DNA of 64,000 nucleotides, taken from positions 301,710-365,709 of the forward strand of contig LUCM01006299.1 in assembly GCA_008360955.1 (NCBI GenBank). The letters run 5' to 3'. Below, in pieces: positions 45,201 through 55,531 of the stretch. Position 1 is the first letter of the stretch, and each line of letters opens with the position of its first letter. The notes beneath the pieces were generated by a model. That model was not told the origin of the DNA. It did not search any database and saw only the letters and a list, made by a program, of their open reading frames with translations. A program made the position numbers and the translations under genes. The DNA comes from Fasciolopsis buskii (Eukaryota; Platyhelminthes; Trematoda; Plagiorchiida; Fasciolidae).

Positions 45201-46120
45201 ACTCACTGTACAAATGTATCCTCCGTATCAGGAATTCGCGGCAGTGCATATCTATTGCATCCGACCGGGCGAGAATGATTGTGTGTATTCGAAAGCCTTA
45301 GCCGTTGCGCTACTTGGGGAAGCTCTCAATGGTTAATGGAACATCCATTCTACATGGTAAAATACCCTTATCCATCAAGTTACAAACCTTTGCTCATCAT
45401 ATAGTCAACTTTTTGGTGATGAATGGCTTTTCTATTGAATACAAACACATTACGCAACCTTCTTACTTGATAGCTTTGATTATTAAAGGTTTTCAAACGC
45501 TTCTTACAGTTCATTCAAAGTGCAAGTTTCATATAGATCATTAGATAAAAATTCCCTCATAATCCTCCGGGTCACCCACAAACAAACCCAGTTGGACATT
45601 TCCAAAAGGAATTTGGGAAAAGAGAACCAAAAAAAGAAAACTTTTTAAATATTACCGGGTTGAAATTTGCCTTAAAACAACCCTACAACTTTGCACCGTA
45701 GATGTGTTTCAGTTCGTAGTTAATGAAAATATGCTAGACAAACCCCTCTGTAAGTTTGTTCTGCGTTGTTGTAGTTTCAGGTGCACTGACTGACATACGC
45801 GTTAGATCATGTGCTTCAGTGACAACTGCGATGTTTGGTCTACCGTTGGTGAAATGCGAAAACGGTGTATCGTGTTAATATCATGCTGACGCAGTTCTCG
45901 TAAGTGAACAATATCAAGGGTTGAACGAGTGAATTGGAAATGCGACTTGTCGATCAGTATTTTTCGATAAGAACTGGTCCTAGTGCACGTTCTCAGCCAG
46001 GAAGGTATAATAATGGGATATTTAGACTAATCGGTTTTACAGATCTTATAACATCGAAATCATGGCGAAGGACGAAAACAGTGAACGAGAAAAGAGGAAC
46101 AGTGTGCAGAGTTCACCTTA
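42260..46120. other. No confirmed gene; small ORFs and tRNA-like words
   Basis: The open frame 42271-42528 (+, GTG start) is balanced in composition (ERLRVVLNRCHLRGLHVSHS) but has no splice support. A minus frame at 44425-44628 (PREIEFVGSIPYKYLLITSP) includes GGTTCGATTCC, a perfect B-box word, and may be SINE-derived. Two opposed tRNA-like blocks lie at 45033-45090 (+) and 45258-45311 (-). Confidence 0.3.
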
Positions 46121-46124
46121 CATG

Positions 46125-46640
46125 CTGACTCTCCCATTCTCCACTTCCGCGTCATCGGCTATCCATCGGCCTCCATGATTTCTCTGTGGATTTGGAACTG
46201 AGCCGTTGCCCAAACAGAAGTAGACGGTTAACCTAGGGGACCCCTCCCTGAGCCTTTGACCAAATTACCTAACCTACGAGGCCGTGTTACATGACCCACT
46301 TGAAGTGAGTGACTGATTGTTCAGTTCATACACCCTTCGGATGGGACCAGGGACATCATAGGTGCCTTCGACACAAATGCAGGTGTGCGTACAGCCGTAT
46401 GCTTCGTGCACGGCCTGTGGTTAGTTTGGATTGTCAATGATCAGTCAACGCGGTGGAAAGCACCAGACATGTGCCTTCTTCCTCGCACTTTGATGAGAAC
46501 CTATCTGCTAATAGAAAACAGCTCGTAAAAGTTTGTCAGCAGAAGCTGTTTGTGAAGTATGTCATTTGAGAACACTTTTAAAGCCGTTCAGGGCGAGCAG
46601 CCAACTTTGAATCTGAGACACCCACCCCTGACCACGCCGA
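46125..46640 (+). repeat. Dispersed repeat R3, copy 2
   Basis: Aligns by eye over its length with 48.88-49.45 kb. Shared landmarks are a TCTCC.TT..CAC block, GGGGACCC, GTGACTGA(T/C)TG(T/C)TCAGTTCAT followed by CACC(C/A)TTCGGAT, GTGG(T/A)TAGTTTGG-like words, GAAAGC(A/G)C, and a CTGAGACACCC(A/G) then TTTGAAG end. It carries no shared reading frame. Confidence 0.6.
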
Positions 46641-46649
46641 GGCATTTGA

Positions 46650-47730
46650 AGACAGAGAAGTAGCTCCGACTGGACAGATGCGGAAGAAAAACCCGAACTA
46701 AACCAAATCAGCGTACTGTATGCATGAGAAAAGGGAACAATATTCAGAACCTGGCCTGATCTAAATTGGGATCACAAATTGATTGTTCCACCTTTGAAAG
46801 TGTAGTTTGAAAACCAAAACGTTGCGAGCCTAGAGAGTAATATGAACATCGGAAGGTACATATTCTATATTATAATGAACGGAACTCGGAACATATATAG
46901 ATTGGACAGTAGTGATTTGACAGAACAAGAAATACGAACATATTTATGTCATTGGTTGCAGGTAGTATTTGCATATCGCATTTTATCCTACATTTAGCTC
47001 CTCGAAACTGCAAACTTTCACATCAGGGCAAACGAAACAACATGTACAAGCAACGTAAATGATCAAACGCCAAGGCTGCAGGATGATAACGAAATTCAGA
47101 TGAGACGAAAAAATGATTAATCTATGCACTATGAATAAGCATTGCAAAGCATCGGCCAACAGTGGGACAATCCACTTTTTTGTCAAATGAATACCTTTTC
47201 CAGAATCAAATTGAGTTGAAATCCAAATTTCCTTGCTCGAGAGAAGTCTTGTTGCTTCTCAACGTGGCGTATTGTGCAAACCAGTCGAATGCTCAGAATA
47301 AACTAGGGAAGAAAAGGGTACATCCTGTGGACGTTGTATGGGGAAGGTCACTATGTCAGAAAAATTAACATATTCTTATAAAATCTGAAAATTCGTCGCA
47401 AGCAGCCGCCCATTCAGTTGGGTATCCGAGTTCTAATTCGATTTCATCTCCCCAATTAGCTAATCAGGAACGAGCAACCGTCGTCTGACCAGTTAATGTT
47501 ATCTATGTAAAGTATCCGCTTAAGCTAGGCTATCTGGCTGTAAAAAAACTAACGTAAAACGCACTCAGTCAATGCAATCCAGCACGAATTCTCGGCCACT
47601 ATCATTTTTATCGATCTGGTAGTGTTTAGTTTTCTATCGGCGTGATGAAATCTATCTGATGCCACACAAACTTCCCCTGTTCCTAATTCCGAACGTAGAC
47701 TATCTGGCTTGGTTTTCGCAGACCGCTTAA
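46650..47730. other. No recognisable gene
   Basis: AT-rich, short ORFs only. The frame at 47162-47368 (+) has no domain or splice support. Confidence 0.4.
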
Positions 47731-47735
47731 CGCAT

Positions 47736-47915
47736 CCGGCGGTAGTCAAACGGATAGGTTCGTGGCGCTGAAATGTGAAGGTCCGCGGGTTCGAATCCTC
47801 CAAACGCCGGTCAACTTCCCACTTGACAGCCCACTGATGGCTGCGGCCTCTCTTCTAAGGAATGATGAACACTTTCGTTCTATTAATAAAGGAAGTAAAA
47901 GGGTAAAAGATAAAA
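47736..47915 (+). mobile_element. tRNA-derived SINE, copy 3 (best head)
   Basis: The best preserved copy. The tRNA-like head has a 5' CCGGCG that pairs with CGCCGG 75 nt on, an A-box-like TAGTCAAACGG (47743-47753) and a perfect B-box GGTTCGAATCC (47788-47798). The body CAACTTCCCACTTGACAGCC follows, and the tail CTATTAATAAAGGAAGTAAA then AGGGTAAAAGATAAAAG. The D-arm does not fold as a functional tRNA, so a SINE and not a tRNA gene. Confidence 0.75.
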
Positions 47916-48099
47916 GTCCTGTTTTACGCGTGCCGTTGTGGTACTATGTAAAACTTTTGTTGGACCATCTACATAACCATGTCGCATGTATTTTATACTC
48001 GACGCTAGATTTCCTTTTCCACAATATCCACATCCAGTACTCCATAATGTTTATCAGTCACCCGCACGGAACTTCGCGGTGTAATTCCCCGTCAGTCAG

Positions 48100-48570
48100 A
48101 GAATATCCGGTTTTTCCGAACTTCCGATATAACTTGGCATCTAGATGATGGGCTCGTTCCCTGCATGTTTGTTAGCTGTACTCTGTTCGGAATGTGATCT
48201 CTCATTTCTCTATAGTCTTTTATTCAGAACAAGCTTATCTACTGATCTCTTTGTGTAACCGATGTATGCATCTGTAGTTTGATGAATGCCTTCTATCGGG
48301 TCTGTACATGAGAGTAACATTTGCCATGAGTAAATGACCTTGACTCGATGAAAGTGGATTACTTTGTTGTATGACCTGTGGTGGCTCGCGTGGCTCACGG
48401 GGTGCTGTACAAGTTCTGTCCGGTGGTGTATTGAAGCACTTTTTGAGGATAGTCCTGGTCCTTCGAATCGTGTTCTCCTTAGGTGCTTCATGTCCACTAA
48501 TTCTTAAGAATCCTAAAAGTTGGAGTAAATGAACAGTCGTTATGACGCGGTCGATTTGAAAGCCGTACAT
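48100..48570 (-). mobile_element. Penelope-like GIY-YIG scrap
   Basis: The minus-strand frame reads SCTDPIEGIHQTTDAYIGYT then KRSV, followed in another frame by YREMRDHIPNRVQLT. Penelope-like elements of one subgroup have a (C)xCxxxYIGxTxRxLxxRxxEHIPxWL block; AYIGYTKRS and RDHIPNRVQ match this pattern. The YIG triplet is intact. The RT part is missing or unrecognisable. It is a different subgroup from the element at 4-6 kb, whose block ends in HEHKLA. Confidence 0.5.
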
Positions 48571-48879
48571 TTACTTCTTTCTAGTTACACACCATCTGTC
48601 TTGTGTTACACTACCCACTCCTAAGTATTTGAGCGAGATATAACGCAATATCTGTCTATTTGGGAAGGCGTGCTTCATAGTTAGGCCCATGGTTCATCCC
48701 CGATATTAGCAGCTATTTGTATTTAGTGCGGTTTTGATTTTTCCCTCTAACGGATTGACCCATTCTTAAGGTTACCAAGGCACATCAGTGTACCACTGAA
48801 GTATACGTTTAGGGCACTGACGTCGAAACCGTGATGAAGAAGGAAAAAGAAATATTGCGTAATGCTCGTCGCACGTATG

Positions 48880-49450
48880 CTCACTCTTCTAGTCTCCATT
48901 TTCACACCACCAGTTACCTATCGGGATCCGCAGTTCATTATTGAGTTTTATACGGCTCGGCTGCCAAAACCAAAGTGATGAATGGAATCAGGGGACCCTA
49001 TACCAAACATATGAACAAATGTTCTCACTCATAAGGTCACACGAGTGCCTGGTAATTCCGTGGGAGCCGGTGACTGACTGCTCAGTTCATGCACCATTCG
49101 GATAGAGCTAGACATCCCGGGTAGCTAAGCACAGCACTTCACAACAGAGGCCAGTGGGCAAAACGCCATGTTCTTTGTACACATCCGGCGGATGGTTTGG
49201 GATCAGGGTTGAGCCATCATTCCAAATTGGAAATCTATCAATCCAATGGAAAGCGCTGAGCATTTGCCTTCGTCATTGCACTTTAGCGAAACACCATCAC
49301 CAAGAGAATACACCGGGCAGGATTTCTTCGGTGTACACTCTCAGAGGCACAGTCTTTTGGGCGCATTTCGAGAATCTTTTGGGGCAAGTAGCTAACGCGA
49401 AGCCTGAGACACCCGTGGCCACAACAAGACGTTTGAAGGTACGCCATAGA
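48880..49450 (+). repeat. Dispersed repeat R3, copy 3
   Basis: See copy 2 for the shared landmarks. This copy also carries GGTTTGGGATCAGGGTT and GCATTTGCCTTCGTCATTGCA in common with copy 1 at 9.6 kb, which defines the family core. Direct orientation relative to copy 2, with 2.3 kb between them. Confidence 0.6.
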
Positions 49451-49459
49451 TAACGGGGT

Positions 49460-51200
49460 TGTAGCCGCCAGAATCTCTAAAGAGATTACTAAATCAAGGT
49501 CACCTAATCCCAACAAGTTCTTTTCGCGAGTGATGCTACCCGGTTAATAAACGTTGCTAGTTCACTTGCGCAAATGTCAGTTGGATTTCACCAATTTGTA
49601 TTCTTGATTTTGATTGCTATGGTTGCAAACGGCTGACAACTAAGGTTCCTTAATTTATTTCGATATATGCAGATGGCCGAACGTGTTCTTTTCAATAAAT
49701 ATATCAACTGTTTGTATGTTATCTTCTGAAAGTTTGTGCAAACGATAGGAGCATAGCCCCGTTTCTCGTTACTTTAATTCGTGATTGGAAATAGGAAGAA
49801 TTCATTCTGACGGTTGGTTAAAAGTCAACTACTAAAATAGCTGCACTAGGCTAAATTTACCGAATTAATGATGGACGTGATTTTGATCGCTTTCTTAACA
49901 CGAAAATTCCGAAATAGTTTTGTCAGGTGAGTTAAATTTTCAAATATTGGTGTTTTTTCAACACTGTGCCTCTATTTGCCACCTCATTTCGTCAGAAATT
50001 CGTGCAGACAATATTCCACTCTAATGTGAACAGACTCATTGTCTTCAAAAGGTTTCACACACTCCTACACTAAGTATTCCGGGTAGTGATACGGTGTTTC
50101 ACAACAACTAGCCGACTTCAGTCTGCGAAAACCATTTTAGCCTTGTGGACAGTCATCATACTCTTCTCCCATCCGATTCATTATTAATCGTCATAACTAT
50201 TCAAATAAAATATGCTAAGCATAGATATTTCGGGTTTTCTCCCATTCCGATCAATCATCATCGAGTTCTGGTTATCAGAAGACTTTCAATATCAATTGAG
50301 GCTATATCCCCTTGGTAACAGTTTAATTCCCCATTTGAAATCGGTTCTTAACACGGGTCGATTTCCCCGTTATTCGAACTTCACAAGCTCGGTTTGTCTA
50401 AAACAATGCATGTTTTCTCTTCCGATTTCCCTCACGAAATCATACTGACCAGGACGACCGAATTTGGAATAAATGCACATCGTTTTTCAGAACGAAACGG
50501 CGTTCTTTGTGTTGTTTAGAGTAGATAATTCGAAAAGTGAACAGATGCGGTATGGAACTCTCAACCGGGTTTTTTTCAATTATTGGCTGTGACTGTATGT
50601 TCAGTTGTCCTTGTGCGAGTATCCCTATATTTCATTCCAATGACCCCCGGTCAGAATTCATCCATTCGAATTAAACCAGGTACTTTGTGCGCGTAAAATG
50701 CACGGCTGTATTTTACTCGGTATATCTTCGGTTTGCAAATAGCCAAACAGCTCACCACACGGACAGACTCGGACAAGCAATAGCAGTATTGGGGCCGAAT
50801 GGGGTTTGCTTTCTAAGAATTTGCACTATGATACTCGAAAATTATTCTTTGCTAGGAGTGATGTGGCACACATGGCCCGCCATTCAATAGAGCCACAATT
50901 CCCTGTCTTCTTCCGTGGTCATTGTGTGTGAACATCAGCACATGAACCGAATTTATTGGTCACTTGCTTTTCTAGAACACCTGAAGAGCGTTCACCTGCT
51001 CGACTAAAGTTATCGAAAAGTCTGGACCACCGGTTACCAGATCACAATGGTTCCAAGAAAACCGGATTCTGACTGCTGTCTTACGCATTAGGTCCTCTAA
51101 TCAGAGGCCCGAAAACAATCGTCTGCTTCGATTTGAGTAGCTAAATATAGGAAACCCATCGATCTAGTGAATAATCAGTGACGTAGAGCAAGGATCTGAG
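49460..51200. other. No confirmed gene
   Basis: An ATG-initiated frame at 50212-50448 (78 codons, including EDFQYQLRLYPLGNSLIPHL) and one at 50687-50890 are of balanced composition. Neither has a domain, and neither is tied to splice sites. Confidence 0.3.
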
Positions 51201-51209
51201 CGAAGTGAC

Positions 51210-51546
51210 ATAGTTCGTGAACCAAACGCAAGTGCTACTTTTTCTTTCTGTCATATTGCATTCGTTTTTTGCCATGGTTCACATAGCACAGGATCTGTGG
51301 CCAAATTTTTCAATATATATGTATATATGCTTAGGAGTTGTCAGTAACTCGGCAGAATTTCTCTGCACTAATGTTGACCTTAAGGCTATCTGTCGATTGA
51401 CCGCTACAGACCTTGATTTCGGGGGGTTGTTGTCCTCTAAGCAACCGGATCAGAATAGTCTTCGATTTCATTGTTTTCATCGTGTGCACAGCACAGTGTT
51501 GTATGATTTTAGCAAAGTGTTTCGAGAAATTGACTTTAATTAGAGA
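51210..51546 (+). other. Open block with hydrophobic N-part, uncertain
   Basis: The frame is open for 110 codons from a GTG; its hydrophobic first part (LLFLSVILHSFFAMVHIA) could be a signal or membrane segment if an upstream exon supplies the start. It ends in TAG at 51541-51543. It lies 0.4 kb before the candidate exon at 51915 with a SINE between. There is no recognised family, and chance is possible. Confidence 0.2.
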
Positions 51547-51599
51547 TTTGTTGTCAAATTGGCCCACATGTTACAAGGAGCTAGAGGAACCGACTATCA

Positions 51600-51785
51600 C
51601 CTGTTCGATTTTATCTTTTATTGTTTTTAATAACTAAATAATAGCGTATATCAGTTTTAGGAAGGAGACACTGACAACATGGGGCTTTAAAGTGGGGAAT
51701 CTGGTCGACACCGAGAGGATTCGAACCATAAACTTTACGTCCAACCGCTTTGACCAAACTCGCAAGAACACCGCTGTTAAATTTT
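51600..51785 (-). mobile_element. tRNA-derived SINE, copy 4
   Basis: On the minus strand there is an A-box-like TGGTCAAAGCGG (51750-51761), a perfect B-box GGTTCGAATCC (51717-51727) and the body CCCCACTTTAAAGCCCCATG. The tail has TTATTAAAAACAATAAAAG then ATAAAAT at 51611-51640. The body matches copy 1 at 6.4 kb. It sits just upstream of the candidate exon at 51915. Confidence 0.7.
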
Positions 51786-51914
51786 GTGGTTAACCATTTG
51801 GTTCTTAGGCGACCAACGTGGATGACATTTTTAGCTTTCAGCCTCATTTCATGTTCACTAATCCGCATTTTAGTGAACCACTCTTCTCAAAATCGATTTG
51901 TTTACTTTTCCAAG

Positions 51915-52112
51915 TGTCGCTCAAACCGAATTTGGGGGGTGGCAGGACGTTTGACGGAATATGTTGACTCCTACCCAAAAATGAATGAAGAGTATATCGA
52001 GGTTGGCAGACAACTTGGGGAAATTCATGTGATGGTCACAACACGCTTCGGTCAATTCACCATACCCGGCCAAATATCACTCCAAGTTATTCGACCGAAA
52101 TTTGATAACTAA
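51915..52112 (+). CDS. Candidate 3' exon, unknown protein
   Basis: A strong 3' splice site (GATTTGTTTACTTTTCCAAG) opens a 65-codon frame ending in TAA. The peptide is balanced and looks folded: VAGRLTEYVDSYPKMNEEYI, EVGRQLGEIHVMVTTRF and GQFTIPGQISLQVIRPKF. A second frame, shifted and overlapping the stop, stays open from 52102 to 52299 (LILFLSRKIAYIDIS-like, then GMGTSPIAQNEMGEM). Either a frameshift or an alternative splice could extend the protein. No close poly(A) hexamer was seen. No family recognised. Confidence 0.35.
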   Translation, partial: CRSNRIWGVAGRLTEYVDSYPKMNEEYIEVGRQLGEIHVMVTTRFGQFTIPGQISLQVIRPKFDN

Positions 52113-52299
52113 CCAGTTTTTACGAGATCGCAGTGACGAGAAAATTCTTTTTTTGTCGCGGAAGATCGCATATATCGATATATCAGACATTTTGATGACA
52201 ATCGAGTCTACGGGAATGGGCACGTCCCCGATTGCTCAAAATGAAATGGGTGAGATGGTTTGTCCAGCATACCAAAAACGAGTACCAAGAAGCACATAA

Positions 52300-53755
52300 C
52301 ACAGAGAGATCACACTGGTGAAAACAAACTAACGAGCTAACCGTTTACTGAACACGAAATTGCGCTAGATTATGGGTGGGAAATGTCACCTGTTGATCGT
52401 AAGATAGAATGCAATGAGATTTCGATAAAATTTATTATTTACTTTACGTCTACTCATTTCAGGATTATAGAGTAGATGAAAAACGAAAAGATACACTCAG
52501 ATTGACTGGACTCATTGACAGTTTGGTAGAAAGGGTTGAAAGGTCTAGAATATTGCCTAATTTTTCAAACAAAAAAGAACAGTTGAGACAACCTAAAAAA
52601 TTTCCGGAGATTGTTTTGTCGATAGGTCGATAGATGATGCAACGAATAGATGAACAGGATCAATAAACCGTTGTAAAATATCACAATTAACATAAAAAGC
52701 GGATATCGCAAAAATGGTGACCAATTTCAGCTGTTTGTTTCTCTCGCTTTTTGAAACGAATAGCCTGTAATGCGAACAACAAAGAAATGAGTTAATTAGC
52801 AGGAAAAAATGTGAACAACGGGTATGAGGACAAAAGACGGGATTAGTGTAGAATGGAAGTGCAGGTAACAAGATGCCGAAATCAAGCAATCACGTTCACG
52901 ATGCATCTTGAAGGTCTGTAAGCAAACTAGTTTTGGCAGTTGTGAATAACTAGGGGAGGGAGCGAAGTTTCAGAAGTTGCCACCAAGGGTGACCCTTTCA
53001 GGTTGATATGTGTGAAAGCAAAACGGTAACGAGTTGTTGTGCAAAGGTATTTGGACCAAATAGTTTAGGTAGATAAATTGGGGATGAACATCCAGACTAC
53101 CGGTTGAATTAAAACAGAAAGGCACGAAAAATGATCATTTTCATTGACGAATGATACCAATTTCCAATTAAGTGATTTTATTACAAACCTGGCAGACTTT
53201 CGGGATCAGTAGCGAAACAGATTTTCAGAGTCGGAGAAGCCTGAAAGTCCCCGTTGAAGAAAACCACTCAAGATCAGGAGAGGTAGACATTATATTAGGG
53301 TGGTAGTACACCATTCGTGATCGAGTAAATAAACGCACCGTTCACATTGTCAACATTCATACGGTGACCCTGTAACAGAATGCATTTTTCAACCTAGAAG
53401 TTCCATTCCATTTGCAAGTAAGCTTACTGCTACTGGCAATCAATCAGTCTAGATCGAAATGCCATGGAAGTTAGGTAGTGGAATTTCTAAGTACATTACA
53501 CCTTCTGATCGACTAAATGGAGTAGTTCTATCAAGACTTAAATAGAGTCATTGTTTTTAGGGATCAAATGCTATGTTTTACGTTAGATTAAGTCTAGAAA
53601 ATAGAAGAAGCATTCAAATAACAAATCAGAAAGATGAAATGCAAATGGTTTGTGAAACAAACCGACGTCAGCGTGTAAAAGTTTTCATCCAAACCTTACC
53701 TTAGTTGCTCTTGTCTGGACTTGCTTGAAACAAACTTTTCCTGTCAGTTGTATGT
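52300..53755. other. No recognisable gene
   Basis: AT-rich sequence with only short ORFs. AATAAA at 52662 could serve the candidate exon at 51915, but the distance is long. Confidence 0.4.
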
Positions 53756-53759
53756 TTCG

Positions 53760-53886
53760 CATATGAATGGGTGAACAAAATTTCCCCGGAAGCACACAAC
53801 CGGTTTCGCGGTTATTGCCGCTCATCACGTATGCGTACCCGATATTCTTCTGTTCAACCATCCCTGTACTAGTGCACTCCTTTCGT
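53760..53886 (+). repeat. Dispersed repeat R2, copy 3
   Basis: ATGGGTGAACAAAATTTCCC, GGAAGCACACAACCGG, TTTCGCGGTTATTGCCGCTC, TATGCGTACCCGATATTCTT and CCATCCCTGTACTAGTGCAC follow in the same order as at 19.49 and 60.88 kb. The unit directly abuts the left arm of the fold-back element. Confidence 0.7.
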
Positions 53887-54125
53887 AGTTTCTCACTCGG
53901 ATCTCATTTGAATCGTTAGGAGAGTGAATGGCTGATAAGTCCGTTTAGGAATCACATGGTGATTTGTCTGAGAAAAAGCAATACTTTATGGTCTTGTATC
54001 TGCTTTCTCAAGGTTGGCCCCGCCTGACCCATGAAACTCCTTCGACAAATCACCGTGTGATTCCTAACTGCATTTATCATCCATTCACGCTCCTAACGAT
54101 TTAGATGAGATTCTAGTGAAAAACT
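53887..54125. mobile_element. Fold-back MITE-like element with ~85-bp inverted arms
   Basis: The left arm begins AGTTTCTCACTCGGATCTC and runs through GTGAATGG, TGATAA, GGAATCACATGGTGATTTGT. The reverse complement of the right end begins AGTTTTTCACTAGAATCTC and runs through the same words to GGAATCACACGGTGATTTGT. The arms extend about 85 bp each and enclose a ~70-bp centre with CTTTATGGTCTTGTATCTGC. No ORF; non-autonomous. Related pieces lie at 19582-19725 and 61545-61662. A clear target-site duplication was not identified. Confidence 0.8.
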
Positions 54126-54129
54126 TTTG

Positions 54130-55500
54130 ATGGTTGGAATAATATTGAAATTAACTTAATCATGAAAGAATAAGACAGAAGGCCGTAGTTCAAACTGTGA
54201 TAACAGTTCGTCAGGATTTAGACAACCATGGAATTAAAACGGGCACAAATGCTACACCACAACATGGCTGATGCATCTCCGCGAGCGAAATAGAACCAAA
54301 ATATATTGATCGCAATGTTAAGAAAAACCAAGAAATCGAATCCTCGCATAATGATCAGCCAACGACATTAAAAAATAGTTTGGAATCAATATTAGAAAAA
54401 CACCCGACAACCTAGAGTTGGCACCGTTTATACCATTCCCATCCATCCTCGTTTTCTTCATTTCCCCCTACTGATAAGGGGCTTGTAAAGTCGTTCTGAA
54501 TGACATCTCGCTTTCCAAATCCAGACTTCATTATGCTACGAGAATAGCTGTTAGACTCGAATTTGTGTGACTAAGTGCAGTCATCCAGTCAACGCGTCAC
54601 ATTTTTCTAGTTCAGCGTGAATTTGTCTGAAATGGGTAAAAACGAGAGGAATGAGATGAAGAAGTGTACCGTGTCCTTTCAGTCTGGGCGGATGTTTCTT
54701 TCGAATCACAGAGTGGATTTAAAGTGAGTAATTACGAATGACAGTGGTTTCGAACGCAACTAAATTCAAGTGCAGGGGCTGACAATAAATGTAGGTCCTG
54801 CTGAACTGAACTGAACTGAACCAAACATTAAGGCAATTCTGCTGAAACAAGTGGCGCTTACGGGACACTGGAATACTGCCCGCCTTTGGATAACCATTAG
54901 GTGAATTCTTGGAACTCCGTATCTCCTACCGAAGCTTCTTTGTCTCCGTGTCCGTCTACTCCAATTTGCCTGTCGGATGCTTGTCCACACCAAGTGTTTG
55001 TTTGTTCCACACTCAGGAGAACAAGTGTGGCCGTTTATTGATCAATGATACGGGGTCTGATGGTTCTGTGTGTATCTTTGATCAGATAAGCATCATAGAA
55101 CTGACATTGTTGTCTGCCTCGCGTTTGTTACTTGTAGTTTCTACTGTAGCTTAGTGTTACCCCCTTGGATGTTGCGATACACACACACACAACAACAACA
55201 ACTTGCAGACTTTGTCAGAGCAAATAAAACATTAATGGCGCGTCAATTTATCTCCCTTTATGAGTTCAGTTATTTTACATACTGCATAAAAGAAAAGTCT
55301 GTCCAAATCGACGGTCTATTTGCAAGTTATGTCCTAATTAACGACAATGACTAAGCGTTTCGCATAAAGCATTTCGCGCAACGATTGGACGCATTTGGAC
55401 AAATCATCATCTTTGTTGTCAATTCAACTCGTCCGTGGTTCATAAGCACATACAAAAAGCACACATTTACACTCACAGGCATTTATTCGCAAATTCATTC
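54130..55500. other. Upstream flank of the HSP70-like gene
   Basis: No gene seen. Contains a (GAACT)4 tract at 54801-54820 and an (AC)n(AAC)n tract at 55181-55201. No canonical heat-shock element (alternating inverted nGAAn units) or TATA box was found in the last 200 bp before the ATG. Confidence 0.45.
55181..55201. repeat. (AC)n(AAC)n microsatellite
   Basis: Short tract of ACACACACACAC followed by AACAACAAC, about 330 bp upstream of the HSP70-like start. Confidence 0.85.
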
Positions 55501-55502
55501 AG
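55488..55502 (+). promoter_or_regulatory. Possible 3' splice/trans-splice acceptor before HSP70-like ATG
   Basis: CGCAAATTCATTCAG ends 29 bp before the ATG. It could be the acceptor of a 5'-UTR intron or of spliced-leader addition, which flatworms use. The pyrimidine tract is weak. Confidence 0.3.
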
Positions 55503-55531
55503 GTCGAATAAGAGTCTGATCGAGCATTGAG

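Noticed and set aside
47736..47810. Candidate genuine tRNA gene
   Set aside because: The acceptor-like ends and B-box are good, but the D-arm does not pair properly and the sequence runs into a SINE body and tail shared with another copy.
48780..48840. CACTGACGTCGAAACCGTGATG, a possible second hammerhead
   Set aside because: GAAAC is present but no CUGANGA and no convincing stem pairing; orientation also does not fit the adjacent Penelope scrap.
54799..54822. (GAACT)4 as a heat-shock element for the HSP70-like gene
   Set aside because: Heat-shock elements need alternating inverted nGAAn units; these are direct repeats about 0.7 kb upstream.
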